Translations under genes and position numbers: made by a program
Part shown: positions 1 through 8,736 of the stretch, one piece after another
Layout: the number at the start of each line of letters is the position of its first letter
Numbering within the stretch: the stretch's first letter is position 1
Assembly: GCA_009746045.1 (NCBI GenBank)
Contig: RPFO01001957.1
Coordinates: 59,698-123,697, forward strand
Source: Mesostigma viride
Taxonomy: Eukaryota; Streptophyta; Mesostigmatophyceae; Mesostigmatales; Mesostigmataceae
DNA: 64,000 nucleotides
Direction of reading: 5' to 3'
The notes under the pieces: generated by a model
What the model was told of the DNA's origin: nothing
The model's database searches: none
The model's input: only the letters and a program-made list of their open reading frames with translations

Positions 1-54
1 CAGGAGCCCCGGCCCGCCGCGCGGTAACAACACGGCGTTCGACGCGGCCGCCAT
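1..54 (-). CDS. Possible 5' end of a divergent gene, cut by the window edge
   Basis: An ATG at 54-52 on the minus strand opens 18 codons (MAAASNAVLLPRGG...) that run off the left edge without a stop. It faces the plus-strand gene at 89 across 34 bases holding a TATA-like element, the usual arrangement of divergent genes in this genome. No function can be given from 18 residues, and chance is possible in GC-rich DNA. Confidence 0.4.
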   Translation of the reverse strand, partial: MAAASNAVLLPRGGPGLL

Positions 55-65
55 CACTTTTCCGC

Positions 66-80
66 GCGTATAGTATCGAC
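66..80 (+). promoter_or_regulatory. TATA-like element before the gene at 89
   Basis: The sequence gcgtatagtatcgac lies 9-23 bases before the ATG at 89. The same TATA core at a similar distance precedes many other ATGs here (2982 minus, 6650 minus, 8223 minus, 12322 minus, 29783 plus, 30161 plus, 48828 plus, 55793 plus), so I read it as a core promoter with a short 5' leader. This is inferred from position only. Confidence 0.45.
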
Positions 81-88
81 ATTAATAG

Positions 89-472
89 ATGGAGAGATTA
101 ACCGCGTCTTCCGCGTACGACCTCGTGAAAGCGTCGCAAGCGGGGAAGCGGATGGTCGAACACAAGATATCGAAGGCGCTAGACACGTGCATCCGTTCCG
201 CGTCGTCGCAGGGACAGACGTCCCTCCTCTACACCGTGCCCACCTATCAGTTCGGTCTCCCCATCTACGATGTCGATCATGTGGTGAGAAAAGTGGGGAA
301 GGATCTCGTGCGAAAAGGGTTTCGTGTTAAATTGGTCGGTCACAATCATTTATACGTCGAGTGGGGCCCCACAAAGCAGAAGAAGAAAAACCCTACCACC
401 GTCGCCGTTCCGAGCCAGGCGACCATCGACGCGACCCGGCGCGTGCGGTTCCAACTAACCAAGGGACGGTGA
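89..472 (+). CDS. Small conserved-type nucleocytovirus protein of unknown function
   Basis: 127 aa. The central pattern is VPTYQFGLPIYDVD (about residues 50-63), then a helix ending in RKGFRV (75-80) and HNHLYVEW (85-92). This order, P-x-YD followed by LxxxGFxV and N-x-LYxxW, resembles a small protein family I know from algal viruses and other large DNA viruses, whose function is unknown to me. The N-terminal third is helical and Lys/Arg-rich, and the C-terminus is basic (TKQKKK). It overlaps the 3' end of the convergent gene 455-745 by 18 bases. The start is the only ATG close behind the TATA-like element. Gene call firm; family resemblance is from memory of the pattern. Confidence 0.75.
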   Translation: MERLTASSAYDLVKASQAGKRMVEHKISKALDTCIRSASSQGQTSLLYTVPTYQFGLPIYDVDHVVRKVGKDLVRKGFRVKLVGHNHLYVEWGPTKQKKKNPTTVAVPSQATIDATRRVRFQLTKGR

Positions 473-745
473 CGACCGAACGGCGATCTCGAGCATCCAC
501 AGCGTGAGGAATCCCAGCAGCACGGCATTGGCCACTTCGAGCATCCCCTCCGGCGTCTGCTTCGGCACCCCCACCCTGCAAAAAGCCTGGTTGGCGTACT
601 CGCACGCCCCTCTCGTGGCCCCCGCCGGCTCCCACGCGTTCACGCCGCCCCACTCGCCGACCGGAGGGGGGTAGACGGGCGTTTTGGGGGCGTACGCCAT
701 TCTGGGCCGGGCCCAATGAGGATGCGCGACCAACACGGACGTCAT
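455..745 (-). CDS. Small tail-anchored membrane protein, unknown
   Basis: 96 aa from the ATG at 745; the open frame could only be extended to a GTG at 757. A TATAC element sits directly before this ATG. The N-terminal part is Pro/Trp/Tyr-rich with two Cys (about 48 and 56). A single hydrophobic stretch, VANAVLLGFLTLWMLEIAV (about 71-89), lies close to the C-terminus and suggests a tail-anchored protein of a virion or host membrane. It ends inside the 3' end of the convergent gene at 89-472. No homologue recognised. Confidence 0.6.
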   Translation of the reverse strand: MTSVLVAHPHWARPRMAYAPKTPVYPPPVGEWGGVNAWEPAGATRGACEYANQAFCRVGVPKQTPEGMLEVANAVLLGFLTLWMLEIAVRSSPSLG

Positions 746-772
746 GTATACTAGCACACCAACACGAAAAAT

Positions 773-2982
773 TCAAACGTCCCCGGAGGGCTCGGACGCG
801 TTGTCGTTCTCGAAGTCCACCCCGTAGAGGTAGAACGCCTTCTTCTTCTGCACGCGACCGTTCGCGGGGTCCTGGTCCACCGGGTACACCTTCCACACCT
901 TCTCGAACACGAGTTTGAGCTTGAAGTCCTTGAACACGTGGTTGTAGAAATCCTCCTCGAAGACGACCCGCGAGCGCGGGTCGCGCTGCCGGTTCCAATC
1001 GAGGAACCGCTTCTGGAACTCCTCCCAGGGGCAGTAGTTGTGTTCGACGTTCACCTCCACCCACGACACGTGGTTGAGGAACGTGTACAGCGGGTTGGAC
1101 GCCTCCTGCGCCCGGCGCTGGCAATCCGCGAACCACTCCGGGAGGTGCTCGATCAGCTGGTCCGTCCCCACCTTTTTGACGAGCGCCTGGTACGCGCGGT
1201 TCCCCTTCACGATCACGCGCGCGATGTTCGAGGAGATCTTGTCGTCCAGGTTCACGTCCGCCTTCCCCCGGGGCTTGTTGTCGAACGGGAAGAGGATGAC
1301 TCGGCGCGCCACCTGGCCCGCGTTGTCCCCCGACGCGAACATGCGGTTGCCCGCCGCGATGAAGGGCGCCGTCCACGGCTTGACGGCCGCGTCCTTGTGC
1401 TTCGCCGGCAGGTTCATGCACTCCCCGCTCACGAGCGACAGCCAATCGGACTGCGCCAAGTTGAACTTGTCGTTCAGCTCGTAACTGTACACCACCAGCT
1501 TGTCCTTGAGCTGCGACAGGCCGAACATGGGCTCGATCGTGTTCGCGAGCACGCCCGCCTCGCGCCCGTAGATGAAGTCCATGATGCGGACGAGCGTCGA
1601 CTTCCCCGACCCGGCGATCCCCTTGAGGAAGACCATGCACTCGAACTTGTCGAACTCGCGGAGGTAGTACATCATGCGACCCACGGCCAGCGCCCAAAAC
1701 GGACGCTGCACGTTGTCCGGGTAGTCCTGGTCGTCCAGGATCTTCTTCACGGCGTCCGTCTCGATGTCCATCCACTCCCCGTCGTCGAAGTCGCCCTTGA
1801 ACCGCCCGGGCTCGAACAGCGACTCGTCCATGTCGATGTTCTCGAAGTACCGCACCGCGCCCACGTCGTCCGGCAGGTCCGCGGCCGGGTACGGAAACCA
1901 CTGGTCGGTGTCGCACTTGTAGATCCCGTTCCGGAACGCGAACACGTGGCGGTCGCGGGGACGGATCTGGAACGCGAAACTGTTGCGTTTCGACCCGTCG
2001 GCGATCCACTCCGTGATCCGCTTGCGCGCGCCGTCCTTGGAACCCAGCCCCCACGCCGAGGTGCGCGGGAAATCGCACTCCTCCGACACCCACTCGGACA
2101 GCGTGCACCACTTGGTCCAGTAGTGCGTGTCGTGCCCCTCCGGCGTGCGCTGGCACTTGTACACCCCGTCGTCGTCGCCCTCCCCCCGCCTGAGCTTCTG
2201 GACCACCCACCGCGTCGTCAGGAGGATGATGAGGGACTGGAAGTTGTCGAGTTTCGTCGGCAGCGCCAGCGCCTTCGCGATGAGTTCGGGGAGCGAGCCC
2301 AGCTCCTTCGCCGACATCCGGCTCTTCATCGCGCACGACACCGTCTCCACGGTCGTGTACAGCCGCCAGATGCAGGTCTGGATCGACGGCTTCAGTTCCA
2401 CCATCCCCCGATCCTCCGCCTGCCCGCAGATCGCCAGCACGCGGGACAGCGCGCGCACGTACCGGGTGTCCACGTTCGCGTACAGGTCCACCGCCCCCGG
2501 CGCGTCGATGCGAGTCAGGCACGCGGCGAGGAGAGCGACCGGGTCCGCGTACGTGTCGCGAGACGCCAGGTGGAACACGTCGGCCATGATGTCGCCCATC
2601 GAGGCGTTCGCCACCGCCGCCTCCGCCAACGCCGCGATGTCCATCACCCGGTCGTTGCTCGCCGATTTCAGCTGCGACACGAAACCCAGGACGTCCGGGT
2701 TCCCCCCGATCTCCTTGCGGAACTCGATGCGGTCGTCCTCGGGGATGGGCGCGGGTCCCTGCGTGTCGTCCGGTTGAGTGGGCGGGGGGCAATCCTCCTC
2801 GTCCGCCTCTCGTCGCTCCTCCTCCCCCCCTCCTCCTCCTCCTCCTCCTCGCCCCGCCCCTCCTCTTCCTCGCCGCTGTCCTCCGCCTCGTCGGCGACCA
2901 CCCGGCTCCTCTTCGCGGGGCGTTCCGCCATGACTTCCGGAGCCCCTGTGGCTTCCGACCGCGAGCGAGTCGTTTTGGTCAT
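773..2982 (-). CDS. D5-like SF3 helicase-primase; needs a -1 frame change near its N-terminus
   Basis: ATPase/helicase of the poxvirus D5 type, which unwinds DNA at the replication fork in nucleocytoviruses. Walker A GIAGSGKS lies near residue 460 (about 1600-1622). Further on come the typical VVYSYELNDKFNLAQ block and the AAGNRMF...RRVILFPF arginine region of superfamily 3. The best start is the ATG at 2982 (MTKTTRSRSEATG..., with a KRSR basic cluster and an acidic tract), just after a TATATCAT element. That frame ends at 2668, while the helicase lies in the -1 frame; the two join at the seven-base G run (plus-strand C) 2824-2830. Adding one base gives 737 codons. The helicase frame upstream of this point has only a GTG at 3004. 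Helicase identity is firm; the N-terminus is inferred. Confidence 0.9.
2824..2830 (-). other. Slippery G7 run at the helicase frame junction
   Basis: Read on the minus strand from the ATG at 2982, the codons are GAG GGG GGG AGG, so G_GGG_GGG is an exact X_XXY_YYZ heptamer. A -1 slip, or one extra G, continues as EEERREADEED straight into the helicase. Programmed frameshifting and a homopolymer under-call cannot be separated from the sequence alone. Confidence 0.5.
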
Positions 2983-3083
2983 GGCGGGTATGATATAGGC
3001 CCACAAAAATCTCCGAGTGAAAACGAGCCGTCGGATCCCGACGACACGATGTCGTTTTTTATCGTGGATATTGTACAACCGAC

Positions 3084-3371
3084 ATGGATCGCGAGGTTGC
3101 GAAGAGCGCTTTGACGTCCATCTGTTCTATTTTTAGCGTGATGGGGGGGTACGTTCTCCTGTCGGATTTCGACCCGAACGCCCTGTGGTTCAAAGCCGTC
3201 ACGGTGTTCTCGATCGCGTACGTCGCGTCGTCCAAGATCGACATGGCGGCGCTGGCCACCGCCGTCTACTTCCTAGTGTCCATCCTCGTCCCGGGCAAGG
3301 GGATCGAGTTGGAATCGTTTCTCGCCACCGACGTCGGAAAAGCCGCCGTCGTGTCGGACAAGATCCGGTGA
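3084..3371 (+). CDS. Small membrane protein with about three membrane segments
   Basis: 95 aa. Hydrophobic stretches at about 8-26 (ALTSICSIFSVMGGYVLL), 33-50 and 54-70 (MAALATAVYFLVSILVP), with a short hydrophilic C-terminus. Likely a virion or intracellular membrane protein; not recognised. Its stop abuts the stop of the convergent gene 3372-4385. It is divergent from the helicase across about 100 bases. Confidence 0.65.
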   Translation: MDREVAKSALTSICSIFSVMGGYVLLSDFDPNALWFKAVTVFSIAYVASSKIDMAALATAVYFLVSILVPGKGIELESFLATDVGKAAVVSDKIR

Positions 3372-4385
3372 TCACCGAATCGCGTTGCAACACGTGGTTC
3401 GTTTAAAACGCAGCACGTTGGACAACACGTCCTTCTCGAAGACCGAGGCGGCGTTCGCCATCTTCGCAGAGGTCTGACGCGACATCGCGTCGCGGACTTT
3501 CCGCAGGTTCGACTCGTACGCGCCGATGCAGCTCTCGAACATCTTGCGCGCCTCGTCCCTCCACTCCTCGAAGGTCGCGAAGTCGCCCGTCCGTATGGCG
3601 TTGTAGTCCCGATAGCCGGAGCGCCGCGCCACGAAGTGCAGAGGGTACTTGCGCAACATGCGACGGGCCATCTCCAAGTTGCAGCTCTTCGTGCGCGTGC
3701 TCGTGACGAACGCGCGACCGCGAGCGGCCAGGTCCGAGATCCGCGTACGGCCGTCCGAATACGGATCGAAGCACTCGGTCGCGAGGACGAGCAGAGGGTG
3801 GAGCGCCGGCGAGCAGTACTTGCCCTGCTCCAGAGGCCTGCGCGTGCCGAGCGTCAGCATCATCAACACGAGCGAGCCGTCCTCCAACCCCAGCGCGTCC
3901 AAGAAAACCCACGCGAGCGCGGCCGCCGCGCGTTGGGACTCGAGTCGATCGATCAGGTCCGCGACGCGCGTGAGCGGCGAGAGCGGTTGGCACTCTCGCC
4001 GCGGCTCCATCGACAAGGGCAGCAGCATGCGAGACGCCAAATAGTGGTCCTCGGTGAACAGGGCCACCTGGTCGGGGCGCAACAGCGAGTGGACGAACAG
4101 GTCCGTCGTGTCGTCCCCTCTCCCTTTGTGCAGGCGGATCACGTCCGCGAACGCGTCGAAGTAGCGCTCCAGAGCGTGGCGCAACGGCCGCCGCTCGATC
4201 AGCATCGACCGGATCCGCTCCACGTCCTCCTCGCACTCCGTGTAGACGAACTCGTACCTCATGTCCCTCTCCTTGCGGACCGCCGCCCCGGGCGCGCACT
4301 TTTTCCCGAACGCGGTCTCGAAGTTGGCCAGACTCGGCTGGTCCATGCGTTCCGCGACGCAGCTCCACGCCTCGAAGGAGTCCAT
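3372..4385 (-). CDS. Unknown protein, paralogue of the 24089-25129 product
   Basis: 337 aa starting MDSFEAWSCVAERMDQ. It aligns over its whole length with the 346-residue product of 24089-25129: the same start, TTDLFVHSLL against AMDLFVHSFL, QVALFTEDHYLASRMLLP against SVALFTEDHFHACRMLLP, AWVFLDALG against AWLFLDAFG, and AMSRQTSAKMANAA near the end. It is mostly helical, with no catalytic motif that I recognise. Its neighbours are convergent (3371) and the zinc-finger gene 10 bases upstream in the same direction. A third gene (23095) carries only the first 20 residues of this family. Function unknown; likely a lineage-specific family. Confidence 0.75.
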   Translation of the reverse strand: MDSFEAWSCVAERMDQPSLANFETAFGKKCAPGAAVRKERDMRYEFVYTECEEDVERIRSMLIERRPLRHALERYFDAFADVIRLHKGRGDDTTDLFVHSLLRPDQVALFTEDHYLASRMLLPLSMEPRRECQPLSPLTRVADLIDRLESQRAAAALAWVFLDALGLEDGSLVLMMLTLGTRRPLEQGKYCSPALHPLLVLATECFDPYSDGRTRISDLAARGRAFVTSTRTKSCNLEMARRMLRKYPLHFVARRSGYRDYNAIRTGDFATFEEWRDEARKMFESCIGAYESNLRKVRDAMSRQTSAKMANAASVFEKDVLSNVLRFKRTTCCNAIR

Positions 4386-4394
4386 CGTCGTCGG

Positions 4395-5240
4395 TCAGTG
4401 GAGGGAAACGTTTTCGATGGAGATGAACGAACGACCCATCGAACCGCGCATCCCCGACTCGGCCTCCTCGTCGATCGACTCGTCCTCGTCGTCTCCGCCC
4501 TCGTCGTCGTCGCCCCCGTCGCCCTCGGACTCCTCGTCGGGATCCGGGAGCTTCGCGTACTCCTGTCCCGCCTCGCACCTCTCCCATCGGAGACAGTTGT
4601 TATCGTTGCCCGACGTCCAGATCCCGTGGAGGCGGGCGCTGTTCACGAGAAGACGACATTGCGTCGACGCGAACGGACAGACCGACTCGTGCAAGGGGAT
4701 GTCCGAGAGCCGCGCCACGTGGGTGCACCCGTCGCCGTTCAGGAAGAAACGACACGGAAAAAAACCGCACTCGGCGCGGTGTTTGCCTATATCTTTCCGC
4801 AGCACCGTGTCGGCGCACCCGTGCACGCGATTCGGACATTCCAGACGGTCGTGGGGACACCCGCCGTCCTTCTTGTGCTGCGTGACCTCGTCGACGGTCC
4901 CCTCGAACCCGCACCCGCGCTCGAAGTTGACGCACTTGCGCTTGACCAGCGACGTGATCCGGCCGAGCGTGACGAGGTGCTGCACGCGATACCTGTGCCA
5001 CGGGGCGCGGCACAGGATGCACTTGCCCGTGACGGGCGCGACCACGCCCCCTCGGCGTTTCTGTTTCGCGATCAGATCCCTGGAGCACGGCTTGTTGCAG
5101 AGGATCGCCTCGCACTTACCGCCTTCCACCCTCGTGCGGCACTCGATGACCACCGGGTCGTTCAGCACGCACATGCAAACGTGACATTGCAGGTCGTCGG
5201 ACGCCACCTGGACGTGGCGACAATCGTCCGTGCAGTCCAT
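4395..5240 (-). CDS. RING plus TRAF-type zinc-finger protein, candidate ubiquitin ligase
   Basis: 281 aa. The first 90 residues hold Cys/His clusters of a RING-like finger (LQCHVCMCVLNDPV, then CEAILCNKPC and CILCRAPW). Residues about 100-190 carry repeated TRAF-type finger spacing (CVNFERGCGFEG, CPHDRLECPNRVHGC, HRAECGFFPC, HESVCPFASTQC). An acidic tract (DDDEGGDDEDESIDEEAE) precedes the C-terminus. Proteins of this layout usually act as E3 ubiquitin ligases or signalling adaptors in eukaryotes, so a role in altering host ubiquitination or signalling is a reasonable inference. No linkage to a ubiquitin gene is visible. The domain calls rest on Cys/His spacing. Confidence 0.8.
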   Translation of the reverse strand: MDCTDDCRHVQVASDDLQCHVCMCVLNDPVVIECRTRVEGGKCEAILCNKPCSRDLIAKQKRRGGVVAPVTGKCILCRAPWHRYRVQHLVTLGRITSLVKRKCVNFERGCGFEGTVDEVTQHKKDGGCPHDRLECPNRVHGCADTVLRKDIGKHRAECGFFPCRFFLNGDGCTHVARLSDIPLHESVCPFASTQCRLLVNSARLHGIWTSGNDNNCLRWERCEAGQEYAKLPDPDEESEGDGGDDDEGGDDEDESIDEEAESGMRGSMGRSFISIENVSLH

Positions 5241-5303
5241 TTTCCTCGTCTACCCAATGCTCGACCTTTTAAAATTCGGGAAATAAACGCGTGCTTTATT
5301 AGC

Positions 5304-5531
5304 ATGGATATATTGGCTCATTGTCATCCGCTTCACAACAACATCGTCGTCCTCCCCGTCACGGGGGAGTGGATCGACGCCTACGGGAGTTACGTGGATC
5401 GCCCGGACCTGGGCATCCATTTTTTCGTGGAGGACATGAGGCGCGAAGGTCAAACTTCGTCCTCGCCTTCGCCGGCGTCGTCCTCGCCGTCCCCGACGTC
5501 CTCTTCGGCTTCGGCCTCTTCGGCCGGCTGA
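5304..5531 (+). CDS. Candidate small protein, unknown
   Basis: 75 aa: MDILAHCHPLHNNIVVLPVT..., then a region that reads like a folded peptide (about 1-48) and a Ser/Pro tail. The tail overlaps the acidic end of the convergent gene 5450-5935 by 82 bases, so the Ser/Pro part may only mirror that gene. The first 48 codons lie in a stretch with no other gene, behind an AT-rich segment. Moderate support only. Confidence 0.45.
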   Translation: MDILAHCHPLHNNIVVLPVTGEWIDAYGSYVDRPDLGIHFFVEDMRREGQTSSSPSPASSSPSPTSSSASASSAG

Positions 5532-5935
5532 GCGTCCTCCGCGCCCTCGTCCGTCTTCCTCTTCTTTTTGGACACGCGGCAGAGCGTCTGAACCTCGGTC
5601 ACCTCGGGCTCCATGAGGAAGCTCAGACACTCCTCGCACCGGCCGGGTTCGTTCTCGAAGAACTTCTCGAGTCGGCTCTCGAGCACGTCCTTCAAAGACG
5701 CCTTCTTCTTGCGCGACTTCACGACGAGCTTGTCGTCCCGCCCCGAGATGTTGCAGGCGTCGACGCCCGCCTCGATCATGGATTCCAGGATCTCCGCGGA
5801 CAGCGCCCGCTTGCGCTTCCTGTGGGGCATGATGCCTCTGCTCGTCTCGCGGAGGAGGTCGTCCACCTCGATGAATTCGGACGTCATGGTTCGCATCTTC
5901 TTGCGCCACTCCTCCAATCGGTACGCGCCCTCCAT
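5450..5935 (-). CDS. DUF5760-like helical protein with acidic tail
   Basis: 161 aa from the ATG at 5935 (MEGAYRLEEWRKKM); the open frame upstream only offers a GTG. The core has a helix with EVDDLL, a basic segment PHRKRKRALS, then ESMIEAGVDACNISGRDDKLVV and an Lys-rich segment followed by another helix. This order resembles the small giant-virus family I know as DUF5760 (function unknown). The last 30 residues are almost all Glu/Asp/Ala. It sits 46 bases downstream of 5982-6650 in the same direction and may be co-transcribed. Confidence 0.7.
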   Translation of the reverse strand: MEGAYRLEEWRKKMRTMTSEFIEVDDLLRETSRGIMPHRKRKRALSAEILESMIEAGVDACNISGRDDKLVVKSRKKKASLKDVLESRLEKFFENEPGRCEECLSFLMEPEVTEVQTLCRVSKKKRKTDEGAEDAQPAEEAEAEEDVGDGEDDAGEGEDEV

Positions 5936-5981
5936 TTGGTAGTCACCCGGACGATTTTGCGACCGTCGCGAACGCACTCGC

Positions 5982-6650
5982 CTAGAGCCCGGTGAGCTCG
6001 GAGTTGAAGCCCGGAGCCCCGTGCACGGCGTTTTGTGCCCCTCGCGCGGGCTCGCCCATCATGCCGAACGACTCGGTCGCGTTCGCCAACGGAACGCCGT
6101 ACACCGTCGTGTCGGCGTCGGCGAGACTGGGGAGCTCGTAGCGCGGGTCGAATTGCATCGTCACGGGGCGGGGAAACGCGCCGGTCGCCCCGTTCCACTT
6201 GGCGTTGGCCATGACGCCCGTCGTCGCCAGGTTCATCTGGCCGAACATGCTCAGGTCCATGGGGGCGGGCGTGTACTCGCGGAGACTCTGGATGCCCGTG
6301 AAGGGCAGGTCTTTCCGGTTGCTCGTGACGGCCAGGATGCCCTCCCCTTGCTTCAGGAGCACGCCCATGACGTCCTCGGCGGACGGCAGGAGGTCGGTGG
6401 CGAACTGCATCTGCGCGTCGAACCCGCTCCCGAGTTGGCTCAGACGGGGCGCGGCGCGCGTGTCGATGCCGTACACGTTGTCGTACTCGTCGGACGGGAT
6501 CAGCCGCGTCTCCGTGCCGACCTGCTGGGACGAGCGCATCGTCTCGAACTCCGGGTCGACGCACAGCTCGGGGAACACCTGCGGCCGCTCGCGGGCGCCG
6601 ATGAAACTGTCCGATTGCCCCCGCGCGGCGTTGCAATACGAGGTCGACAT
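5982..6650 (-). CDS. Unknown protein, possible virion component
   Basis: 222 aa starting MSTSYCNAARGQSDSF. No catalytic or membrane motif is visible. It is rich in Pro, Met, Asn and Gly (TPAPMDLSMFGQMNLATTGV), as is common in virion or scaffold proteins, but this is weak evidence. The ATG at 6650 has a GATATAC element about 8-14 bases upstream, in keeping with other strong starts. The upstream neighbour is the Vsr-like nuclease gene. Not recognised. Confidence 0.65.
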   Translation of the reverse strand: MSTSYCNAARGQSDSFIGARERPQVFPELCVDPEFETMRSSQQVGTETRLIPSDEYDNVYGIDTRAAPRLSQLGSGFDAQMQFATDLLPSAEDVMGVLLKQGEGILAVTSNRKDLPFTGIQSLREYTPAPMDLSMFGQMNLATTGVMANAKWNGATGAFPRPVTMQFDPRYELPSLADADTTVYGVPLANATESFGMMGEPARGAQNAVHGAPGFNSELTGL

Positions 6651-6680
6651 CGTCGCTGTATATCTGTACCAAGAGATTTT

Positions 6681-7145
6681 TCACGAGCGGCGACTCCTCC
6701 CGTCCTTCCGCCTCTGGAGCGGGAACTTGTCCGGGACTTTCCACTTGGGCGCGGGCAGGCCCTCGTCCTCGCATTCCCATCGCGTTTCTAGCGCGTAGCC
6801 CAGACGGAGGATCTCTTCCTCCTTGCGCATCGTGCGGATGTACAGCTCTCCGTTGTAGCAGTTTTTCACGGGGTGCATGGTGAAGAAACCGAACTTGTCC
6901 GGGTTCCCGTGCCAGAAGTCGCCGTGGTATTCGAACACCGTCGGGGGCGTGGTGTCCGCCGTGAACCCGTCCACGTACAGCGGTTTGCCTTTCGACGTGA
7001 ATAAAACCTTTTCGCCCCCGTTCCCGGCGTGCTGGATCTTGATGCCTCTTTCGCGTTCCACGGATTCCAGCCATCTCCTGCACTTGGTGACGTACTGGCT
7101 CACGCAGAACAGTCTCGCGAACGAGGGGCACGCTCTCGCTAACAT
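6681..7145 (-). CDS. Vsr/PD-(D/E)XK-like endonuclease
   Basis: 154 aa. The diagnostic block is LYVDGFTADTTPPTVFEYHG (about 56-75), then DFWHGNP, a helix beginning NGELYIRTMRKEEEILRLGY and ETRWECED. In Vsr-like nucleases of giant viruses the Asp of VDG and the Glu/His of E-x-H-G-D-x-W-H-G form the catalytic centre, and both are present here (D59, E72, H74). Such proteins act in DNA repair or as homing-type nucleases. The small size means a single nuclease domain with no extra binding domain. Fold assignment is confident, specificity unknown. A GCCTATAACG element lies about 40 bases upstream of the start. Confidence 0.8.
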   Translation of the reverse strand: MLARACPSFARLFCVSQYVTKCRRWLESVERERGIKIQHAGNGGEKVLFTSKGKPLYVDGFTADTTPPTVFEYHGDFWHGNPDKFGFFTMHPVKNCYNGELYIRTMRKEEEILRLGYALETRWECEDEGLPAPKWKVPDKFPLQRRKDGRSRRS

Positions 7146-7197
7146 CGTGTCGGATCGGAGGTGGTCGCCACCGCGGCCTTCCCGTTATAGGCCGCGA

Positions 7198-8223
7198 TTA
7201 GTTTCCGTCGCGTCGAGACGCGGATCGCGCTGCGCGACGACGCTTACTCGCGCCGGTCGTGTACTCGCTCGTCGTCCCCTTTCTCGTCGTTTCCAGGCGT
7301 TTGTTCCCGGCGAGGGAGGGCTCGCCGCTCACGGACGGGCGATCCGAGAGAACCGTCAAGCAATAGTTCCTAGGTTGAATGGTCTGATCCCCGCCCATGC
7401 CGAGATACAGGTTCATGAGCTTTAAGAAAATCGCATCGTGATTGCCGTGTTCGCCCCTGAACATCGGACCGATGCCGGGATCGTGAAGCCAGCCCTGCAT
7501 CACGTGGATCATCTCGTGGGCTATGGTCCCGGCGAATAGCATGATATTCGAGACGTATCCACACTTTCTACCGTCCGACCATTCCGAGCAGCGATTGCGC
7601 GGTTGTTCCGTCATCCTGCCGCTGACGATACTCTTCCACATGGCCAAGTTCATGATGATGATGTTCGTGCCCAATTCTTCCAAGGCCGTCCCTCTCGTCG
7701 CGAAGGGCGAATACGTGCTGCCGGCGTCCCAGAAGCGAGGAAGTTCCAAATTGCGCGTCTTCGCCCAGTACCGAAACTCGTCGTAGTCGATGATGACGGG
7801 ACGGGAGGGAAGCAGGTCGTCGAACAGGCCGTCGAACATGATGTCGTTGATGGCGTCATACAACCTGTCCGCGTGAAGCATCACCCAATCGACGGCCGCG
7901 CTGTCGTCCATCCCCATCGGGAAATCGCGGTCGATCCGCTTTTGTAGAAGACCCCATCGGAGGCCCATCTCTCCCGGGACGTTGGGAATCTCGAAAAGCC
8001 AATCGAGCATCTCTTTCGTCGGTCTCCTCCTGTTAAAATGCTTTCCCTCCGACTTGATCAGTTCGCACACGTCCGCGGTCTCCCTCATCTTCGCCCGTTC
8101 TTCGTCGGTCTTTTGCGGGTAGTGTCTCTTCAGCACCGTATCGACGTCGGGCTTCCGGCATTTCCCCCGCCCCTTTTTTGTAGCGAACTCGCACTTGGGG
8201 GGGGTGCAAAATTGTCGGGGCAT
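7198..8223 (-). CDS. SprT-like zinc metallopeptidase
   Basis: 341 aa from the ATG at 8223 (MPRQFCTPPK); an extension to 8265 would use GTG. The active site is TIAHEMIHVMQGW with HEMIH at about 236-240, and HGNHDAIF (about 259-266) can supply the third zinc ligand. This matches the SprT/Spartan family, which degrades proteins cross-linked to DNA. The N-terminal part has a Cys-containing segment (CTPPKCEFATKKGRGKC) that could be a small zinc site. The C-terminus is basic. TATATC lies 5-12 bases before the ATG. Likely role: clearing DNA-protein cross-links during viral replication (inferred from the family). Confidence 0.8.
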   Translation of the reverse strand: MPRQFCTPPKCEFATKKGRGKCRKPDVDTVLKRHYPQKTDEERAKMRETADVCELIKSEGKHFNRRRPTKEMLDWLFEIPNVPGEMGLRWGLLQKRIDRDFPMGMDDSAAVDWVMLHADRLYDAINDIMFDGLFDDLLPSRPVIIDYDEFRYWAKTRNLELPRFWDAGSTYSPFATRGTALEELGTNIIIMNLAMWKSIVSGRMTEQPRNRCSEWSDGRKCGYVSNIMLFAGTIAHEMIHVMQGWLHDPGIGPMFRGEHGNHDAIFLKLMNLYLGMGGDQTIQPRNYCLTVLSDRPSVSGEPSLAGNKRLETTRKGTTSEYTTGASKRRRAARSASRRDGN

Positions 8224-8277
8224 TTTTGATATACCGTCCGAGAAAAAACTCGTTGCCTCGTTCACGCCGGGACCGCG

Positions 8278-8730
8278 TTACGACGCGCACACTTGGTTCA
8301 TGAGCGCGTCGAGCGGTTTGAGGACGTGTAGGAACAGGACCGAGTAGGCGGCGGTCGACACGGCGACCGGGATGACGTGGCCGGCGATCGACCAGCCCGG
8401 GAAGTACGACAGGTGGAACCCGGACGCGGCCACGAGCAGGCCGATCGTCAGACCCACGATCGCGCCCGAGTACACGAACTTCCTATCGGTGCTGATGCGC
8501 TCGTTGTATTCGCGAGTCCAACGAACGGCCGCGAGGTTCCCTACGCCTAGGACGATCATGACAAGGAAGATGACCCATTCCGTGTGCGCCGGCTGGGCCG
8601 GGACGCCCACGGAACGCACGGCGGACAAGTACAATGGCAATAGCGCGCCCATGGGGGCAGAGGAACCGATCAAAAAGGATTTCATTAAGGAATCGGACAA
8701 CATCGGTTCGATAATAATACACGCGGACAT
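8278..8730 (-). CDS. Multi-span membrane protein
   Basis: 150 aa with about four hydrophobic segments: near 12-35, 52-70 (WVIFLVMIVLGVGNLAAV), 85-105 (SGAIVGLTIGLLVAASG) and 112-140 (GHVIPVAVSTAAYSVLFLHV). The ATG at 8730 follows AATTAT directly. Probably an inner-membrane or virion membrane protein; no family recognised. Same strand as both neighbours; its start is 6 bases from the stop of 8737-9507. Confidence 0.65.
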   Translation of the reverse strand: MSACIIIEPMLSDSLMKSFLIGSSAPMGALLPLYLSAVRSVGVPAQPAHTEWVIFLVMIVLGVGNLAAVRWTREYNERISTDRKFVYSGAIVGLTIGLLVAASGFHLSYFPGWSIAGHVIPVAVSTAAYSVLFLHVLKPLDALMNQVCAS

Positions 8731-8736
8731 ATAATT

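Noticed and set aside
938-2998. 686-codon plus-strand open frame antisense to the helicase
   Set aside because: Shadow of the GC-rich helicase gene; composition is Arg/Val/His/Leu-rich and no motif is seen.
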